Shown in pieces: positions 1 through 10,835 of a stretch of 64,000 bases of DNA. The DNA is taken from the NCBI RefSeq assembly GCF_021183625.1, contig NZ_CP089214.1, positions 1,612,001-1,676,000 on the forward strand, in the 5' to 3' direction. The notes below the pieces were generated by a model, which had not been told where the DNA came from, did not search any database, and saw nothing but the letters and a program-made list of their open reading frames with translations. Position 1 is the first letter of the stretch. Each line of letters starts with the position of its first letter. Source of the stretch: Nocardia asteroides. Its GTDB lineage: Bacteria; Actinomycetota; Actinomycetes; Mycobacteriales; Mycobacteriaceae. The position numbers were made by a program, and so were the translations under genes.

Positions 1-65
1 GCGACGGGCTGACCGGCGGCGCCGATCCGCGCCGCGAAGGCGTGGTCCTCGGCGACACCCGCTGA
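1..65 (+). CDS. C-terminal end of a probable gamma-glutamyltransferase (partial)
   Basis: Only the last 20 codons are in the window (reading frame from base 3, TGA at 63-65). The residues GGADPRREGVVLGD resemble the usual end of gamma-glutamyltransferases, where a G-A-A-D-P-R-R-x-G signature precedes a short tail. These enzymes cleave gamma-glutamyl bonds such as that in glutathione and are usually exported. The call rests on one short motif, so another family with the same tail is possible. Confidence 0.5.
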   Translation, partial: DGLTGGADPRREGVVLGDTR

Positions 66-116
66 TCCGGGCCGCCGCCCGGTCCCCCTCGGACCCTCCG
101 GCACCGAACGGCCGAC

Positions 117-174
117 GAGCACGTCCGGTCGGTCCCACGGGCGGGGAGCACGTCCGGTCGGTTCCGGGTGCGGG
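117..174. repeat. 29-bp tandem duplication in a convergent intergenic gap
   Basis: Two adjacent copies (117-145 and 146-174) begin with the identical 17 bases GAGCACGTCCGGTCGGT and match at about 25 of 29 positions. They fill the gap between the gamma-glutamyltransferase tail and the 3' end of the PH-domain gene. No ORF or hairpin function is visible. Confidence 0.7.
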
Positions 175-176
175 GA

Positions 177-662
177 TCAGGCGCCGGTGTATTCAGCGCC
201 CAGCTCGCGGATGCGGTCGAGCGCGTCGACCGCGTGCTGCCCGTCGTTGGCGCGCACCGCGAGCATCGGCACGTACTCGTCGTGCACGAGTTCCAGGCGG
301 GCCCACGCCTTGCGGTCCGGGAAGGAGACGCCGCGGACGTGCTCCCAGCCGAACCGGCTGTCGCCGAGCACGTTCCGCACCGTGACACCGCTCGGCCCGA
401 CCCGCACCCGCGGCCGGGTGAGCAGCAGCGCGGTGAGCGCGGCGAGCACGCCGATGGCGATCATCGCGAGCTGATCGATCAGCCGGAAGTTCACGCCGGT
501 GAAGGCATTGCGCATGCCGACACCCGCGATGACGAACAGGATCAGCAGGACGACCGCGACGATCCGCGCGGTGCGCACCGCCTTCCGCGGCCGCACCTCG
601 AAATCCCAGGCCGGCTCGGGCGCCGCCGCGGCGGCCCTGCGACGGATCCGCACCACCGGCAC
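177..662 (-). CDS. Membrane protein with PH-like domain (Rv1417-like)
   Basis: 161 residues. A basic N terminus with an Ala/Arg stretch leads to two transmembrane segments (about residues 31-50 and 61-81). A cytoplasmic region of about 75 residues follows that matches the bacterial PH-like fold seen in small actinobacterial membrane proteins. It starts 3 bases after the ribH stop, so it is almost certainly the last gene of the riboflavin operon. The same linkage is seen in mycobacteria (Rv1416-Rv1417). The biochemical role is unknown; the association with ribH is positional only. Confidence 0.75.
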   Translation of the reverse strand: MPVVRIRRRAAAAAPEPAWDFEVRPRKAVRTARIVAVVLLILFVIAGVGMRNAFTGVNFRLIDQLAMIAIGVLAALTALLLTRPRVRVGPSGVTVRNVLGDSRFGWEHVRGVSFPDRKAWARLELVHDEYVPMLAVRANDGQHAVDALDRIRELGAEYTGA

Positions 663-664
663 GG

Positions 665-2406
<1,742 letters not shown>

Positions 2407-2496
2407 GTCTTTGCGCTCCATCGTGTTCGCCCCACCGGGGGGCACTTTGCCTCACCACACTACGGCCTGCGCGGGGAGGCGTTCCGCGCCGCCCGC

Positions 2497-3108
2497 TCAG
2501 CCGCGCTGCTGCAACCGCTCCACGTACTTGGCGATGACGTCGACCTCGAGGTTGACGGTGGTCCCGGGGGGCGCGGAGCCGAGCGTGGTGAGCGCGAGCG
2601 TGGTCGGGATGAGCGAGACCTCGAACCAGTCGCCGTCGGCGGCCGAGCCGCCGAGCCCGGAGACGGTGAGCGAGGTGCCGTCGACGGTGATCGAGCCCTT
2701 CTCCACCACGTACTTCGCGATCTCGGCGGGCAGCGAGACCCGCACGACCTCCCAGTTCTCCGACGGGGTGCGGGCGAGCACGGCGCCGGTGCCGTCCACG
2801 TGGCCCTGCACCAGGTGCCCGCCGAGCCTGCTGTTCAGCGCGGCGGCGCGCTCCAGATTCACCCGGGAGCCGATGTCGAGCGCCCCGATGCTGGACCGGT
2901 TCAGCGTCTCGGCCATCACGTCGACGGTGAAGGAGTCGCCGACGACCACGTCGTCGACGACGGTCAGGCAGACGCCGTTCACCGCGATCGAATCGCCGTG
3001 CGCGGCGTCCGAGGTCACCAGCTTGCCGCGGATGGTCAGCCGCGCGGCGTCGGTGAGCCGCTCGACCGCGACGATCTCGCCGAGCTCCTCCACGATCCCT
3101 GTGAACAT
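2497..3108 (-). CDS. ribE: Riboflavin synthase, alpha chain
   Basis: 203 residues. It dismutates two lumazine molecules into riboflavin. Two tandem lumazine-binding barrels are present. The first starts MFTGIVEELGEI with the internal signature SIAVNGVCLTV; the second carries GHLVQGHVDGTG and GSITVDGTSLTVSG. The start is fixed by the family-typical MFTGI N terminus and GGAGGGAG just upstream of ATG 3108. It is called ribC in mycobacteria. It lies between rpe and ribBA; the deaminase-reductase ribD, often found here, is absent. Confidence 0.96.
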   Translation of the reverse strand: MFTGIVEELGEIVAVERLTDAARLTIRGKLVTSDAAHGDSIAVNGVCLTVVDDVVVGDSFTVDVMAETLNRSSIGALDIGSRVNLERAAALNSRLGGHLVQGHVDGTGAVLARTPSENWEVVRVSLPAEIAKYVVEKGSITVDGTSLTVSGLGGSAADGDWFEVSLIPTTLALTTLGSAPPGTTVNLEVDVIAKYVERLQQRG

Positions 3109-3168
3109 GTGTCTCCCTCCGGGTCTACCGGTGCGAACATCCCGCACCGGGTCGCGCATTCCCGCCGT

Positions 3169-3870
3169 TCAGCCCGCGGTGGCGGCCGCCGCCGCGGCCG
3201 CGCGGGCGCGCAGCGCGGCCACCGTGGCGGCCGGATCCGCGGTGCCGTAGACCGCCGACCCCGCGACGAAGCAGTCCACCCCCGCCTCGGCGGCGGCCTC
3301 GATGGTGTCGGCGTTGATGCCGCCGTCGATCTCCACCAGCAGCCGCAGCTCGCCGGAGTCGACCAGCCGGCGCACCGCCTTCGCCTTGGCGAGCACCTCG
3401 GGGATGAACGACTGGCCGCCGAAGCCCGGCTCGACGCTCATCACCAGCAGCGTGTCGAAATCGCGCAGGATCTCCAGGTACGGCTCGATCGGGGTGCCCG
3501 GCTTGACCGAGAGCCCGGCCTTGGCGCCTGCCGCGCGGATGTCCCTGGCGACGGCGACCGGGTCGTCGGTGGCCTCGGCGTGGAAGGTGACGTTGTGCGC
3601 CCCCGCCTCCGCGTACGGCGGCGCCCAGCGGCCCGGGTCCTCGATCATCAGGTGGCAGTCGAGCGGGATGTCGGTGGCCTTGAGCAGGCTCTGTACGATC
3701 GGCAGGCCGAGCGTCAGGTTCGGCACGAAATGCGCGTCCATCACGTCCACGTGCAGCCAGTCCGCGCCTGCCACCGCCCTGGTCTCGGCGGCCAGGTTGG
3801 CGAAATCGGCGGAGAGGATGGACGGGGCGATCATCGGCCGGTCGGGGCGGGCGAAGGTGGGAGTGGACAC
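3169..3870 (-). CDS. rpe: Ribulose-phosphate 3-epimerase
   Basis: 233 residues from GTG 3870 (ATG 3834 would give [11 protein letters not shown] and is possible). A TIM-barrel enzyme of the pentose phosphate pathway that interconverts ribulose-5-P and xylulose-5-P. Family motifs are visible: [26 protein letters not shown] (metal-binding His and Asp), [21 protein letters not shown] and VEIDGGIN. The Ala-rich C-terminal tail (AAAAAATAG) is low complexity. It is the upstream gene of the rib cluster on this strand and is divergent from rsbW. Confidence 0.96.
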   Translation of the reverse strand: MSTPTFARPDRPMIAPSILSADFANLAAETRAVAGADWLHVDVMDAHFVPNLTLGLPIVQSLLKATDIPLDCHLMIEDPGRWAPPYAEAGAHNVTFHAEATDDPVAVARDIRAAGAKAGLSVKPGTPIEPYLEILRDFDTLLVMSVEPGFGGQSFIPEVLAKAKAVRRLVDSGELRLLVEIDGGINADTIEAAAEAGVDCFVAGSAVYGTADPAATVAALRARAAAAAAATAG

Positions 3871-3910
3871 AGCGCGGAGTGTATCGGCCGCGCGCCGCGC
3901 AGGTCCGCGC

Positions 3911-3936
3911 GGTTGTGCCGCCCCGCGGGTGGGTAA
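3911..3936 (+). promoter_or_regulatory. SigF/SigB-type promoter for rsbW-sigF
   Basis: GGTTG (3911-3915) and GGGTAA (3931-3936) are separated by 15 bases, close to the actinobacterial SigF/SigB consensus GTTT-N15-GGGTAT. The -10-like element ends 9 bases before the GTG start of rsbW, so the transcript would be leaderless or nearly so. This points to autoregulation by SigF. The match is by eye. Confidence 0.6.
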
Positions 3937-3945
3937 TCTCTGGGC

Positions 3946-4368
3946 GTGATCAACATTTCGGCGGAGAAGGGGATTTACAGCACCCCGGTGGAGATCAGGG
4001 TGGCGGCCGCGGTCTCGCAGCTGCCCATCGTGCGCGGGCTCGCCGAAACATTGGTGCTGCTCAGCGAATTCACGCTGGACGAGGTAGCCGACGTCCGGCT
4101 CGCGGTGGACGAGGTGTGCTCGAACCTGATCGAGGTCGCGGCGCCGGACAGCTATCTGAACTGCCGCTTCGTGGTCGGCGAGACCGACCTGCTCGTGCAC
4201 GTGAGCGGGCTGGCGGCGACCGAGGGGCTACCCGATCAGCGCAGCTTCGGCTGGCACGTACTGCGCACCCTCGCCGACTCCGTCGAGGCCCACCAGGCCC
4301 CGTACGACGCGACCGCCGCCGGCTACCCGACCTGGGTCGAGTTCCGCCGGGCCCGGGCCGAGGCGTGA
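3946..4368 (+). CDS. rsbW: Anti-sigma factor, RsbW/UsfX family
   Basis: 140 residues, GHKL-ATPase fold. The N-box is visible ([10 protein letters not shown], residues about 50-60). The later G-boxes are weakly conserved ([16 protein letters not shown]), as usual for small actinobacterial RsbW proteins. It is predicted to bind and hold SigF and to be released by anti-anti-sigma factors. It overlaps sigF by 3 bases (GTGA), the classic usfX-sigF arrangement, so translation is coupled. No anti-anti-sigma gene is in the window. Confidence 0.9.
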   Translation: MINISAEKGIYSTPVEIRVAAAVSQLPIVRGLAETLVLLSEFTLDEVADVRLAVDEVCSNLIEVAAPDSYLNCRFVVGETDLLVHVSGLAATEGLPDQRSFGWHVLRTLADSVEAHQAPYDATAAGYPTWVEFRRARAEA

Positions 4369-5318
4369 CGGACGGACGGCCCGTGTTCGAGCCACAGCGC
4401 GACGCGGCCGGTGCGGAGGCCGGGCCGGACGCGAGCACGCTGCGGCAGCCCGAACCGGAACCGGCCGCGGCGGCTGCGGGCGAGGCCGCCGTCGACGATC
4501 CGGAGGAGGACGCGCTCGGCGGCGAGGACGACGCGGTCGCGGAGTACGGCGCCAAGGGCTCGGTCCCCGGCTACGACGACGTCGCCGCGCTCTTCGGCGA
4601 CCTGGCCCGCACCGAGCCGGGCACCGCGCGGCACGCCGCGGTGCGCGAGGAGCTGATCAACCGCTGCATCCCGCTCGCCGACCACATCGCGCGCAAGTTC
4701 AGCGGCCGCGGCGAGCCGTTCGACGACCTCACCCAGGTGGCGCGGGTCGGGCTGGTGCACGCGGTGGACCGGTTCGACGTCGGCCGCGGCTCCAACTTCC
4801 TCTCCTTCGCGGTGCCGACCATCATGGGCGAGGTCAGGCGCTATTTCCGGGACCACACCTGGGCCATGCGGGTGCCGCGCCGGGTCAAGGAGACGCACCT
4901 GCGGATCGGCGCGGCGATCGACTCGCTCTCGCAGCGGCTCGGCCGCTCCCCCACCGTCAAGGAGATCGCCGCCGAGCTCGGCGTCGACCCGGACGAGGTC
5001 ACCCAGGCGGTGATCGCGGGCAACGCCTACCAGCCCAGCTCCATCGACGCCGCCTCGCTCGGCCGCGATACCGAGGCCTCGCTGCTCGACACGCTGGGCG
5101 AGGAGGAGTCGCAGTTCGACCGGGTCGAGGAGTACGTGGCGATCCGGCCGCTGCTCGCCGGGCTGCCGGAGCGCGAGCGGCGCATCCTCACCATGCGGTT
5201 CTTCGAGTCCATGACGCAGACCCAGATCGCGCAGCGGATGGGGATCTCGCAGATGCACGTCTCCCGGATCCTGGCCAAGACGCTGGCCCGGCTGCGCGAG
5301 CAGACCACCCGCGAGTAG
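4365..5318 (+). CDS. sigF: RNA polymerase sigma factor, SigF/SigB family
   Basis: 317 residues from the GTG overlapping the rsbW stop. An acidic, Ala/Glu-rich N-terminal extension (about residues 1-65) precedes region 2 (LINRCIPLADHIARKFSGRG to RFDVGRGSNFLSFAVPTIMGEVRRYFRDH). Region 3 follows, then region 4 with the helix-turn-helix TQTQIAQRMGISQMHVSRIL. It belongs to the group 3 stress/stationary-phase class. The SigF-type promoter upstream predicts a positive loop restrained by RsbW. Its stop codon directly abuts the stop of the convergent gene. Confidence 0.95.
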   Translation: MTDGRPVFEPQRDAAGAEAGPDASTLRQPEPEPAAAAAGEAAVDDPEEDALGGEDDAVAEYGAKGSVPGYDDVAALFGDLARTEPGTARHAAVREELINRCIPLADHIARKFSGRGEPFDDLTQVARVGLVHAVDRFDVGRGSNFLSFAVPTIMGEVRRYFRDHTWAMRVPRRVKETHLRIGAAIDSLSQRLGRSPTVKEIAAELGVDPDEVTQAVIAGNAYQPSSIDAASLGRDTEASLLDTLGEEESQFDRVEEYVAIRPLLAGLPERERRILTMRFFESMTQTQIAQRMGISQMHVSRILAKTLARLREQTTRE

Positions 5319-5660
5319 CTACTCTGCCCGCTGCTCGCGCAGCTTCGCCGGGGCCGCCTGCCACCACGCGCCGTCGACCAGCTCGGCGAGCTGCGCGCGG
5401 TCGACCCGGTCCAGGTCGACCAGGATGCTCGCGTAGCCGTCGTAGTGCGGGGTGGTGAAGAAGGCCGGGTCGCCCGAGGCGAGCAGCGCCTCCTTCTCCG
5501 CCATCGGGCAGCGCAGCATGACCGCGCCCTCCGCCTCGGTGCGCAGCCGCGCGAAACCCTTGCCGCCCACCTTCAGCGACGGGGTGCGGTACCAGGTGCT
5601 CTCTTCGACGCCGGGCAGCTCACGGCCGAGCGCGACGACGTCATCCCAGGTGCAGGCCAT
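5319..5660 (-). CDS. MmcQ/YjbR family protein
   Basis: 113 residues, the usual length. The CyaY-like fold signature is present: LPGVEES...W at the start, a central VGGKGFARL strand with a K(E/D)ALL helix, then YDGYASILVDLD. The family is described as a double-wing DNA-binding-like fold, but no function is established. The last base of sigF is 5318 and this gene's stop begins at 5319, leaving no room for a terminator between these convergent genes. Confidence 0.85.
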   Translation of the reverse strand: MACTWDDVVALGRELPGVEESTWYRTPSLKVGGKGFARLRTEAEGAVMLRCPMAEKEALLASGDPAFFTTPHYDGYASILVDLDRVDRAQLAELVDGAWWQAAPAKLREQRAE

Positions 5661-5723
5661 GCCGTCCAGTCTGCGCGCCGCGCCGCCGCCCGGCTTGGAC
5701 GAATGGAACGGCGGCGCGGCGGC

Positions 5724-7301
5724 TCAGGCGGGTTTGCGCAGGGCGGCCAGGAACATGGCGTCGGTGCCGTGCCGGTGCGGCCAGAGCTGGGCGGACGGGC
5801 CGTCGCCCGCGTCGGTGACGCCGGGGAGCAGCGCGGGGGTGTCCAGTTCGAGCGCGCCGGTGCGGCGCACCAGGTCGCCTGCCACGGCCGTGGTCTCGGC
5901 CAGGTGCGGGGAGCAGGTCGAGTAGAGCACGACGCCGCCGGGGCGGAGCAGGTCGTAGGCGGCGGCGAGGAGTTCGCGCTGCAGGGCGGTGAGCTCGGCG
6001 AGGTCCTCCGGGCGGCGGCGCCAGCGCGCCTCGGGGCGGCGGCGCAGCGCGCCGAGACCGGTGCACGGGGCGTCGACCAGGATGCGGTCGTAGCCGGGCT
6101 CGAGGCCGCTGTCCCTGCCGTCCACGACGTGCACCCGGACCGGGAGGTCCCTGGTGGCGCGGCGGACCAGTTCGGCGCGGTGCTCGGAGTGCTCCACCGC
6201 GTCCACGGTGTAGCCGTCGATGGCGGCGAGCGAGCCGAGCAGGTTCGCCTTGCCGCCGGGGCCCGCGCACAGGTCGAGCCAGCGGCCGGTGTCGGGGCCG
6301 TCGAGCTCGGCGCGGGTGAGCGCGAGCGCCACCAGCTGGCTGCCCTCGTCCTGCACCGCGGCCATGCCGGCCCGGATCGGCTCCAGGTCGCCCGGGTCGC
6401 CGCCCTCGTCCAGGTAGACCGCGTACGGCGACCAGCGGCCCTCGGTGCCGCCGGTGACCAGGGCCAGCTCCTCGGCGGTGATGTCGCCGGGGCGGGCGAC
6501 CAGGTGCACCGCGGGGCGGGCGTCGTCCGCCTCGAGCGCGGCGGCCAGCTCGCCCGCGCGGGCGCCGAGCGCGTCGGCGAAGGACTGGGCGATCCAGAGC
6601 GGGTGCGCGTGCTCGAACGCGAGGTGGGCCACCGGGTCGGCCGGGGCCAGCTCCTCGACCCACTCCGCCAGCGTGCGGTTCGCGGCCTTGCGCAGGACCG
6701 CGTTCACGAAGCCGGCTTTGCCCTGGCCGTGCTCGGCGCGGACCAGGGCGACCGAGGTGTCCACCGCGGCGTGCGCGCCGATCCTGGTGCGCAGGAGTTG
6801 GTAGGTGCCGAGGCGGAGGACGTCGAGGAGGTCGCCGTCGATCTCCGCGATCGGGCGGGCGGCCGCTGCCTCGATCACCGCGTCCAGCTGGCCGCGGGCG
6901 CGGCTGGTGCCGTAGGCGAGCTCCGTCGCGAGCGCGGCGTCGCGGCCGGAGAGCTTGTAGCGGCGGAGGAGCGCCGGGAGGGCGAGGTTCGCGTAGGCGT
7001 CGCGTTCGCGCACATCGCGCAGCAGATCCCTGGCCGCGAGCCGCGCCCCGTCTTCCGGTGCACCGGAGCGCTTCCCACTCGGGCGGACGCCTGCCTGCCC
7101 CTTACCCGGCCGCCGGTCGTCGCCGCGGCCGCGCTTGGCATCGGCCCCCGCTTTCGGGCGGCGCGCGTCGCCCGTCCGGTCCCGCTCCGGGGCGCGCCTG
7201 CCGTTCGCGTCCGGACGGTCGTCGGCACCTCGGCCGCCCACCCGGCCCCTGCGGCGATCGTCACCGGCATTCGCGCCGGTGCGGCGCGCATCGCTGTTCA
7301 T
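5724..7301 (-). CDS. rsmB: 16S rRNA (cytosine-967-C5) methyltransferase
   Basis: 525 residues. The first 85 residues are a low-complexity Arg/Gly/Asp-rich extension. An NusB-like RNA-binding domain follows (about 86-240), then a Rossmann methyltransferase with the SAM motif [11 protein letters not shown]. The two family cysteines are both present, in [16 protein letters not shown] and [11 protein letters not shown]; these act in catalysis and product release in m5C RNA methyltransferases. ATG 7301 overlaps the fmt stop (ATGA), so it is translated in tandem with fmt and def. The family is also called Fmu or Sun. Confidence 0.95.
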   Translation of the reverse strand: MNSDARRTGANAGDDRRRGRVGGRGADDRPDANGRRAPERDRTGDARRPKAGADAKRGRGDDRRPGKGQAGVRPSGKRSGAPEDGARLAARDLLRDVRERDAYANLALPALLRRYKLSGRDAALATELAYGTSRARGQLDAVIEAAAARPIAEIDGDLLDVLRLGTYQLLRTRIGAHAAVDTSVALVRAEHGQGKAGFVNAVLRKAANRTLAEWVEELAPADPVAHLAFEHAHPLWIAQSFADALGARAGELAAALEADDARPAVHLVARPGDITAEELALVTGGTEGRWSPYAVYLDEGGDPGDLEPIRAGMAAVQDEGSQLVALALTRAELDGPDTGRWLDLCAGPGGKANLLGSLAAIDGYTVDAVEHSEHRAELVRRATRDLPVRVHVVDGRDSGLEPGYDRILVDAPCTGLGALRRRPEARWRRRPEDLAELTALQRELLAAAYDLLRPGGVVLYSTCSPHLAETTAVAGDLVRRTGALELDTPALLPGVTDAGDGPSAQLWPHRHGTDAMFLAALRKPA

Positions 7302-8221
7302 TCGACCACCGTTCCGGTGCCGAGCCGCGCGCCGCGGGCCCAGTCGATGGCTGGCATCATGCGTTTGCCCGGTGGCTGCACCTGGCCGAGGCGGACGGCG
7401 GTGGTGGCGGTGCCGATGTAGACCCCGTCCTTGCGCACCTCGACGGAGCCGACCGGCAGCTCGTCCTCGACCAGCTCGACCGGGCCGAGTTTGAGCCGGG
7501 CCGAGTCGACGAGGGTCCAGGCGCCGGGGGCCGGGGTGACGGCGCGGATCCGGCGGCCGACGTTCAGCGCGGGCTGATCCCAGCGCACCCGCCCCGCCTC
7601 CGGCGCGAGCTTCGGCGCGTAGGAGACCCCGTCCGTGCTCTGCGGCACCGCCTGCAGCGTCCCGTCCTCGACCCCGTCGAGCGTGGTGGCGAGCAGGTGC
7701 GCCCCGCTGTGCGAGAGCTTCTCCAGCAGCGTGCCCGCGGTGTCGGTGACCTCGATCTTCTCGGTGATCACGCCGAACACCGGCCCGGTGTCGAGCCCGG
7801 CCTCGATGCGGAAGGTGGAGGCGCCGGTGATCTCGTCGCCCGCGTCGACGGCGGCCTGCACCGGGGCCGCCCCGCGCCAGGCGGGCAGCAGCGAGAAGTG
7901 CAGGTTGATCCAGCCGTGCGGTGGAATGCCGAGGATCCGCTCCGGCAGCAGCGCACCGTAGGCGACCACCGGGCAGCAGTCCGGCGCCAGCTCGGTGAGC
8001 TGTTCGACGAACTCCGGCTCCCCCGGCCTGCCCGGGGTGAAGACCGGGATCCCGTGCTCGTCGGCGAGCAGCGCCACCGGCGACCTGCTCACCTTTCGCC
8101 CGCGCCCGGCCACGGCATCGGGCCTGGTGAGAACCCCGATCACGGTGTGCCGCGGCGACTCGAGCAGCGTGCGCAGCGCCGGAACGGCGGGGTCGGGGGT
8201 CCCCGCGAAGAGCACCCGCAT
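7298..8221 (-). CDS. fmt: Methionyl-tRNA formyltransferase
   Basis: 307 residues. It formylates initiator Met-tRNA. The N-terminal formyltransferase fold starts [10 protein letters not shown] and carries the [21 protein letters not shown] motif; the family-critical Asn and His are in NLHFSLLP. The C-terminal OB-fold tRNA-binding domain follows (about residues 205-307). The start overlaps the def stop by one base (TGATG), giving the familiar def-fmt pair, and its stop overlaps rsmB. Confidence 0.97.
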   Translation of the reverse strand: MRVLFAGTPDPAVPALRTLLESPRHTVIGVLTRPDAVAGRGRKVSRSPVALLADEHGIPVFTPGRPGEPEFVEQLTELAPDCCPVVAYGALLPERILGIPPHGWINLHFSLLPAWRGAAPVQAAVDAGDEITGASTFRIEAGLDTGPVFGVITEKIEVTDTAGTLLEKLSHSGAHLLATTLDGVEDGTLQAVPQSTDGVSYAPKLAPEAGRVRWDQPALNVGRRIRAVTPAPGAWTLVDSARLKLGPVELVEDELPVGSVEVRKDGVYIGTATTAVRLGQVQPPGKRMMPAIDWARGARLGTGTVVE

Positions 8222-8766
8222 CAGCGACCGCCCCCCGTGCCGAGCCCGCGCGACTCGCGCACCGTGATCCCCGCGCCGAACCAGTCCGACTCGCGGATGG
8301 TGCGCATGGCCTCCTTGCGCGAAGCCGGATCCAGCCGGTCCAGGAAGAGCACCCCGTCCAGGTGGTCGGTCTCGTGCTGCACGCACCGGGCGAGCAGCCC
8401 GTCCGCCTCGAAGGAGACCGGAGCGCCGGTGGCGTCGACTCCGGTGGCCCGCAGCCGCAGCGCGCGGCGCACGTCGTAGCGCACGCCGGGAATGGAGAGG
8501 CAGCCCTCCGGGCCGACCTGCTCCTCCTCGCCGAGCACCTCGTAGCTCGGGTTCACCAGGTGCCCGGCCGCGTCGCCGGTGTCGTAGACGAAGACCCGCA
8601 GCCCGACCCCGATCTGCGGCGCGGCCATCCCGACCCCGCCGTCGTCGTGCATGGTGTCGGTGAGATCGTCCACCAGCCTGCGCAATTCGGCGTCGAAGGC
8701 CGCCACCTCGGCGGCGCGCGAGCGCAGGATCGGGTCGCCGAACAGGCGAACGGGCTGGACGGTCAC
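8221..8766 (-). CDS. def: Peptide deformylase
   Basis: 181 residues. It removes the N-formyl group from nascent proteins. All three PDF motifs are visible: [10 protein letters not shown], the Cys-containing EGCLSIPG, and HETDHLDG (normally QHExDHL), which supply the Cys and two His metal ligands and the catalytic Glu. It lies directly upstream of fmt with a one-base overlap, linking formylation and deformylation. The insert between the second and third motifs fits the actinobacterial type. Confidence 0.97.
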   Translation of the reverse strand: MTVQPVRLFGDPILRSRAAEVAAFDAELRRLVDDLTDTMHDDGGVGMAAPQIGVGLRVFVYDTGDAAGHLVNPSYEVLGEEEQVGPEGCLSIPGVRYDVRRALRLRATGVDATGAPVSFEADGLLARCVQHETDHLDGVLFLDRLDPASRKEAMRTIRESDWFGAGITVRESRGLGTGGGR

Positions 8767-8826
8767 GGCGGACTCCCGGGAAGACGGAACAACGGTCGTC
8801 CCATTCTAGAGAGCCCGCCCGGACGG

Positions 8827-9855
8827 TCAGGAGTTGCCCGCGATCACCACCTGCGGAATGCCGGTGCCGAGCGGGACCGGTGCGCACACCGGCTCCGGCG
8901 CGTGCTCCGGATCGAGCACGCCGATCAGCAGCTCCTGCACGAACGGGTCGTAGACCATGTGGAAATGCCCGGTCAGGTCGGCCGCGCAGAGATCCTGCAG
9001 CGCGATGTTGCGCGCGTTCGGGCCGTGCAGGGCGATATTGCCGAACGGCTGGATCATCTCGTCCACCCGGCTGCCGACGGTGATGTACTCCGGGCCGGGC
9101 ACGGTGTCGCCGCCCGCGTTGAGCTCGGTCATCACCGGCGAGCCCTGCGCCTGCTGCACGGCGGCCAGCGAGGTGACCCGCTCGAAGACCTGCAGCACGC
9201 CGGGGATGGCCTGCGCGATCGGCACCAGCCCGTACATGACCCCGCCGTAGCTGGGCGAGGCCAGCCCCACCCAGCGACCGACGTTCGGCGCGCCGCCGAG
9301 CTTGTTGGTGTAATAGCGGGTCACGTTGGCGCCCTGCGAGAAGCCGACCAGGTCGACCTGTGCGGCGCCGGTGGCGGCGAGCACCTGGTCGACGAAGAGG
9401 GCGAGCTGCCGCCCGCTGGCGGGCAGATCCTCGGTGCCGTAGCTCAGCGCCCCCGGCGCGCCGCCGTAGTTCAGGGCGAAGACGCAGAAGCCCGCGGCGG
9501 CGAGCCGCGGTGCGATGGCCGAGTAGTCCGAGTAGGCGGAGGAGTCGGTGCCGTGCGCCAGGATCACCGGGCGCGGCCGCTCGGCATCCGGCGTGCAGCC
9601 GAAATCGTTGGTGCCGGTGGGCACGACGCGCGGATGCTGCTTCTGGTACCAGGCAGCGGCCAGGTGGTCCGGCTGCGGCGGGCCCTGTTCGGTCGGCACC
9701 TCGGCCGCCCGGAAGTCGCTCGGCTGCGCCGACGCCGACCACGGATACATCCCCGCTGCGGTGCCGACCACCGCGCTCGCGACCACCGCCAGAACCGCGG
9801 CCCCGCGCCGCAGTTGTGACAATCCCCTACCCCACACCCAAGACGGTTGTTCCAT
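8827..9855 (-). CDS. Secreted alpha/beta-hydrolase, lipase class 2-like
   Basis: 342 residues. A signal peptide (basic RGLSQLRRG, then a hydrophobic stretch near 18-36) predicts export. The oxyanion segment VILAHG is at 97-102 and the nucleophile elbow G-F-S-Q-G at 171-175 (Ser173). A C-terminal His lies in [10 protein letters not shown] (His297 or 299). This matches the EstA/lipase class 2 group of actinobacterial extracellular lipases and esterases; the substrate is not predictable. A short inverted repeat (TTGTT...AACAA, 9847-9862) overlaps the start codon and could be an operator. Confidence 0.82.
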   Translation of the reverse strand: MEQPSWVWGRGLSQLRRGAAVLAVVASAVVGTAAGMYPWSASAQPSDFRAAEVPTEQGPPQPDHLAAAWYQKQHPRVVPTGTNDFGCTPDAERPRPVILAHGTDSSAYSDYSAIAPRLAAAGFCVFALNYGGAPGALSYGTEDLPASGRQLALFVDQVLAATGAAQVDLVGFSQGANVTRYYTNKLGGAPNVGRWVGLASPSYGGVMYGLVPIAQAIPGVLQVFERVTSLAAVQQAQGSPVMTELNAGGDTVPGPEYITVGSRVDEMIQPFGNIALHGPNARNIALQDLCAADLTGHFHMVYDPFVQELLIGVLDPEHAPEPVCAPVPLGTGIPQVVIAGNS

Positions 9856-10002
9856 ACAACAATCTTCGCGCTCCCCAGCGCTTTTCGCGGCCCGAGCCGC
9901 GTGCTTTCACACCTTCGTTACCGCGCGGTCGCCGCACCGTTGCGCAGCGGCCGGGACGCCGGTCGGGGACGGTTTGTCATGCCCCGAATTCCGGTGCCCG
10001 AG

Positions 10003-10045
10003 GCGGGGCCGGAGCCCGGGCATGCCCGGGCGTGTCCGGCCCCGC
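10003..10045 (-). terminator. Long GC hairpin after the PadR gene
   Basis: An 11-bp outer stem (10003-10013 with 10035-10045) and an 8-bp inner stem (GCCCGGGC at 10014-10021 and 10024-10031) are both perfect, with a 3-base bulge. The hairpin sits 8 bases past the padR stop. There is no T-tract, as is common in GC-rich actinobacteria. Confidence 0.65.
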
Positions 10046-10053
10046 GCCCGAGG

Positions 10054-10728
10054 TCACTTCTCGCTCTCGGCCACTCCGGGCTCGTCGTCCTCGGCGAGGA
10101 TGCGGTACAGGCTGCGGCGGGCCTCGGTGAGCACCTCGGCCGCCTTCGCCGCCTGCGCGGGGGTGCCCGCGGCGGCGACCTGGCCGACGGCGCCCATGAG
10201 CGCCCCGATCAGCTCGCGCAGATCCCGCGCGTGCGGCCCGACATCGCCCGCGACGTCCGCCCAGGGGTCGCCGAGCTCGTCCCGGTGCTCCTCGACGTAG
10301 GCCACGCCCTCCTCGGAGAGCTTCGCGGTCTTGCGGCCGGAGACCTTCTCGATGACGATCAGCCCCTCGTCCTCCAGCTGCGCCAGCGCCGGGTAGATGG
10401 AGCCGGGGCTCGGCCGCCAGACATCCTCGGAGCGCTCGCGGATCCGCTGGATCAGCTCGTAGCCGTGCATGGGCCGCTCGGTGAGCAGCAGCAGGACCGC
10501 GGCGCGCACGTCGCCGCGCCTGCCGCGCCCGCCCCTGCCGCGGCCACGGCCGAGACCGGGGCCGAAGCCGGGGCCGAAACCGCCGGGACCGCCGGGACCG
10601 AAGCCGGGGCCGAACTCCGGTCCGGGACCGAAGCCGTGCCTGCCGCCGCGGCGGAAGTGCCCGCGGCCCCGCTCGAACGGGGGGCGGGGGCCACGCGGGC
10701 CGAATTCTCCGTGCAGTGGGTGTTCCAT
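10054..10728 (-). CDS. PadR family transcriptional regulator with Gly/Phe/Arg-rich N terminus
   Basis: 224 residues. Residues 1-72 are low complexity, built from Gly-Pro-Phe and Arg-Gly runs. The PadR winged helix follows, starting VRAAVLLLLTERPMHGYELIQ, with the wing segment RPSPGSIYPALAQLEDEGLI and a C-terminal dimerisation helix (about 145-215). ATG 10728 has a strong GAGGAGG upstream. PadR proteins are usually repressors of a nearby gene and of themselves. An imperfect palindrome lies just upstream. The regulated target is not evident; the lipase and priA are the neighbours. Confidence 0.9.
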   Translation of the reverse strand: MEHPLHGEFGPRGPRPPFERGRGHFRRGGRHGFGPGPEFGPGFGPGGPGGFGPGFGPGLGRGRGRGGRGRRGDVRAAVLLLLTERPMHGYELIQRIRERSEDVWRPSPGSIYPALAQLEDEGLIVIEKVSGRKTAKLSEEGVAYVEEHRDELGDPWADVAGDVGPHARDLRELIGALMGAVGQVAAAGTPAQAAKAAEVLTEARRSLYRILAEDDEPGVAESEK

Positions 10729-10763
10729 GATTGCCTCCTCAGGCTCTCGTGTTCGTTTCACAG

Positions 10764-10785
10764 TATCGACGATATATCGACAATA
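10764..10785 (-). promoter_or_regulatory. Probable PadR operator (22-bp imperfect palindrome)
   Basis: An AT-rich island in a GC-rich region. The core CGATATATCG (10770-10779) is a perfect 10-bp palindrome, and the surrounding 22 bases are symmetric at 18 of 22 positions. TATCGAC also occurs twice with 11-bp spacing (10764, 10775). It lies 36 bases upstream of the padR start, where an autorepressor would bind. Confidence 0.6.
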
Positions 10786-10835
10786 GATCGAACGCAAGAA
10801 CTCCGGGAGTTGTTCCCGGTGTTCGGAGGCGGGTG

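Noticed and set aside
2407..2496. FMN riboswitch before ribBA
   Set aside because: The gap is short and none of the conserved RFN-element segments could be found.
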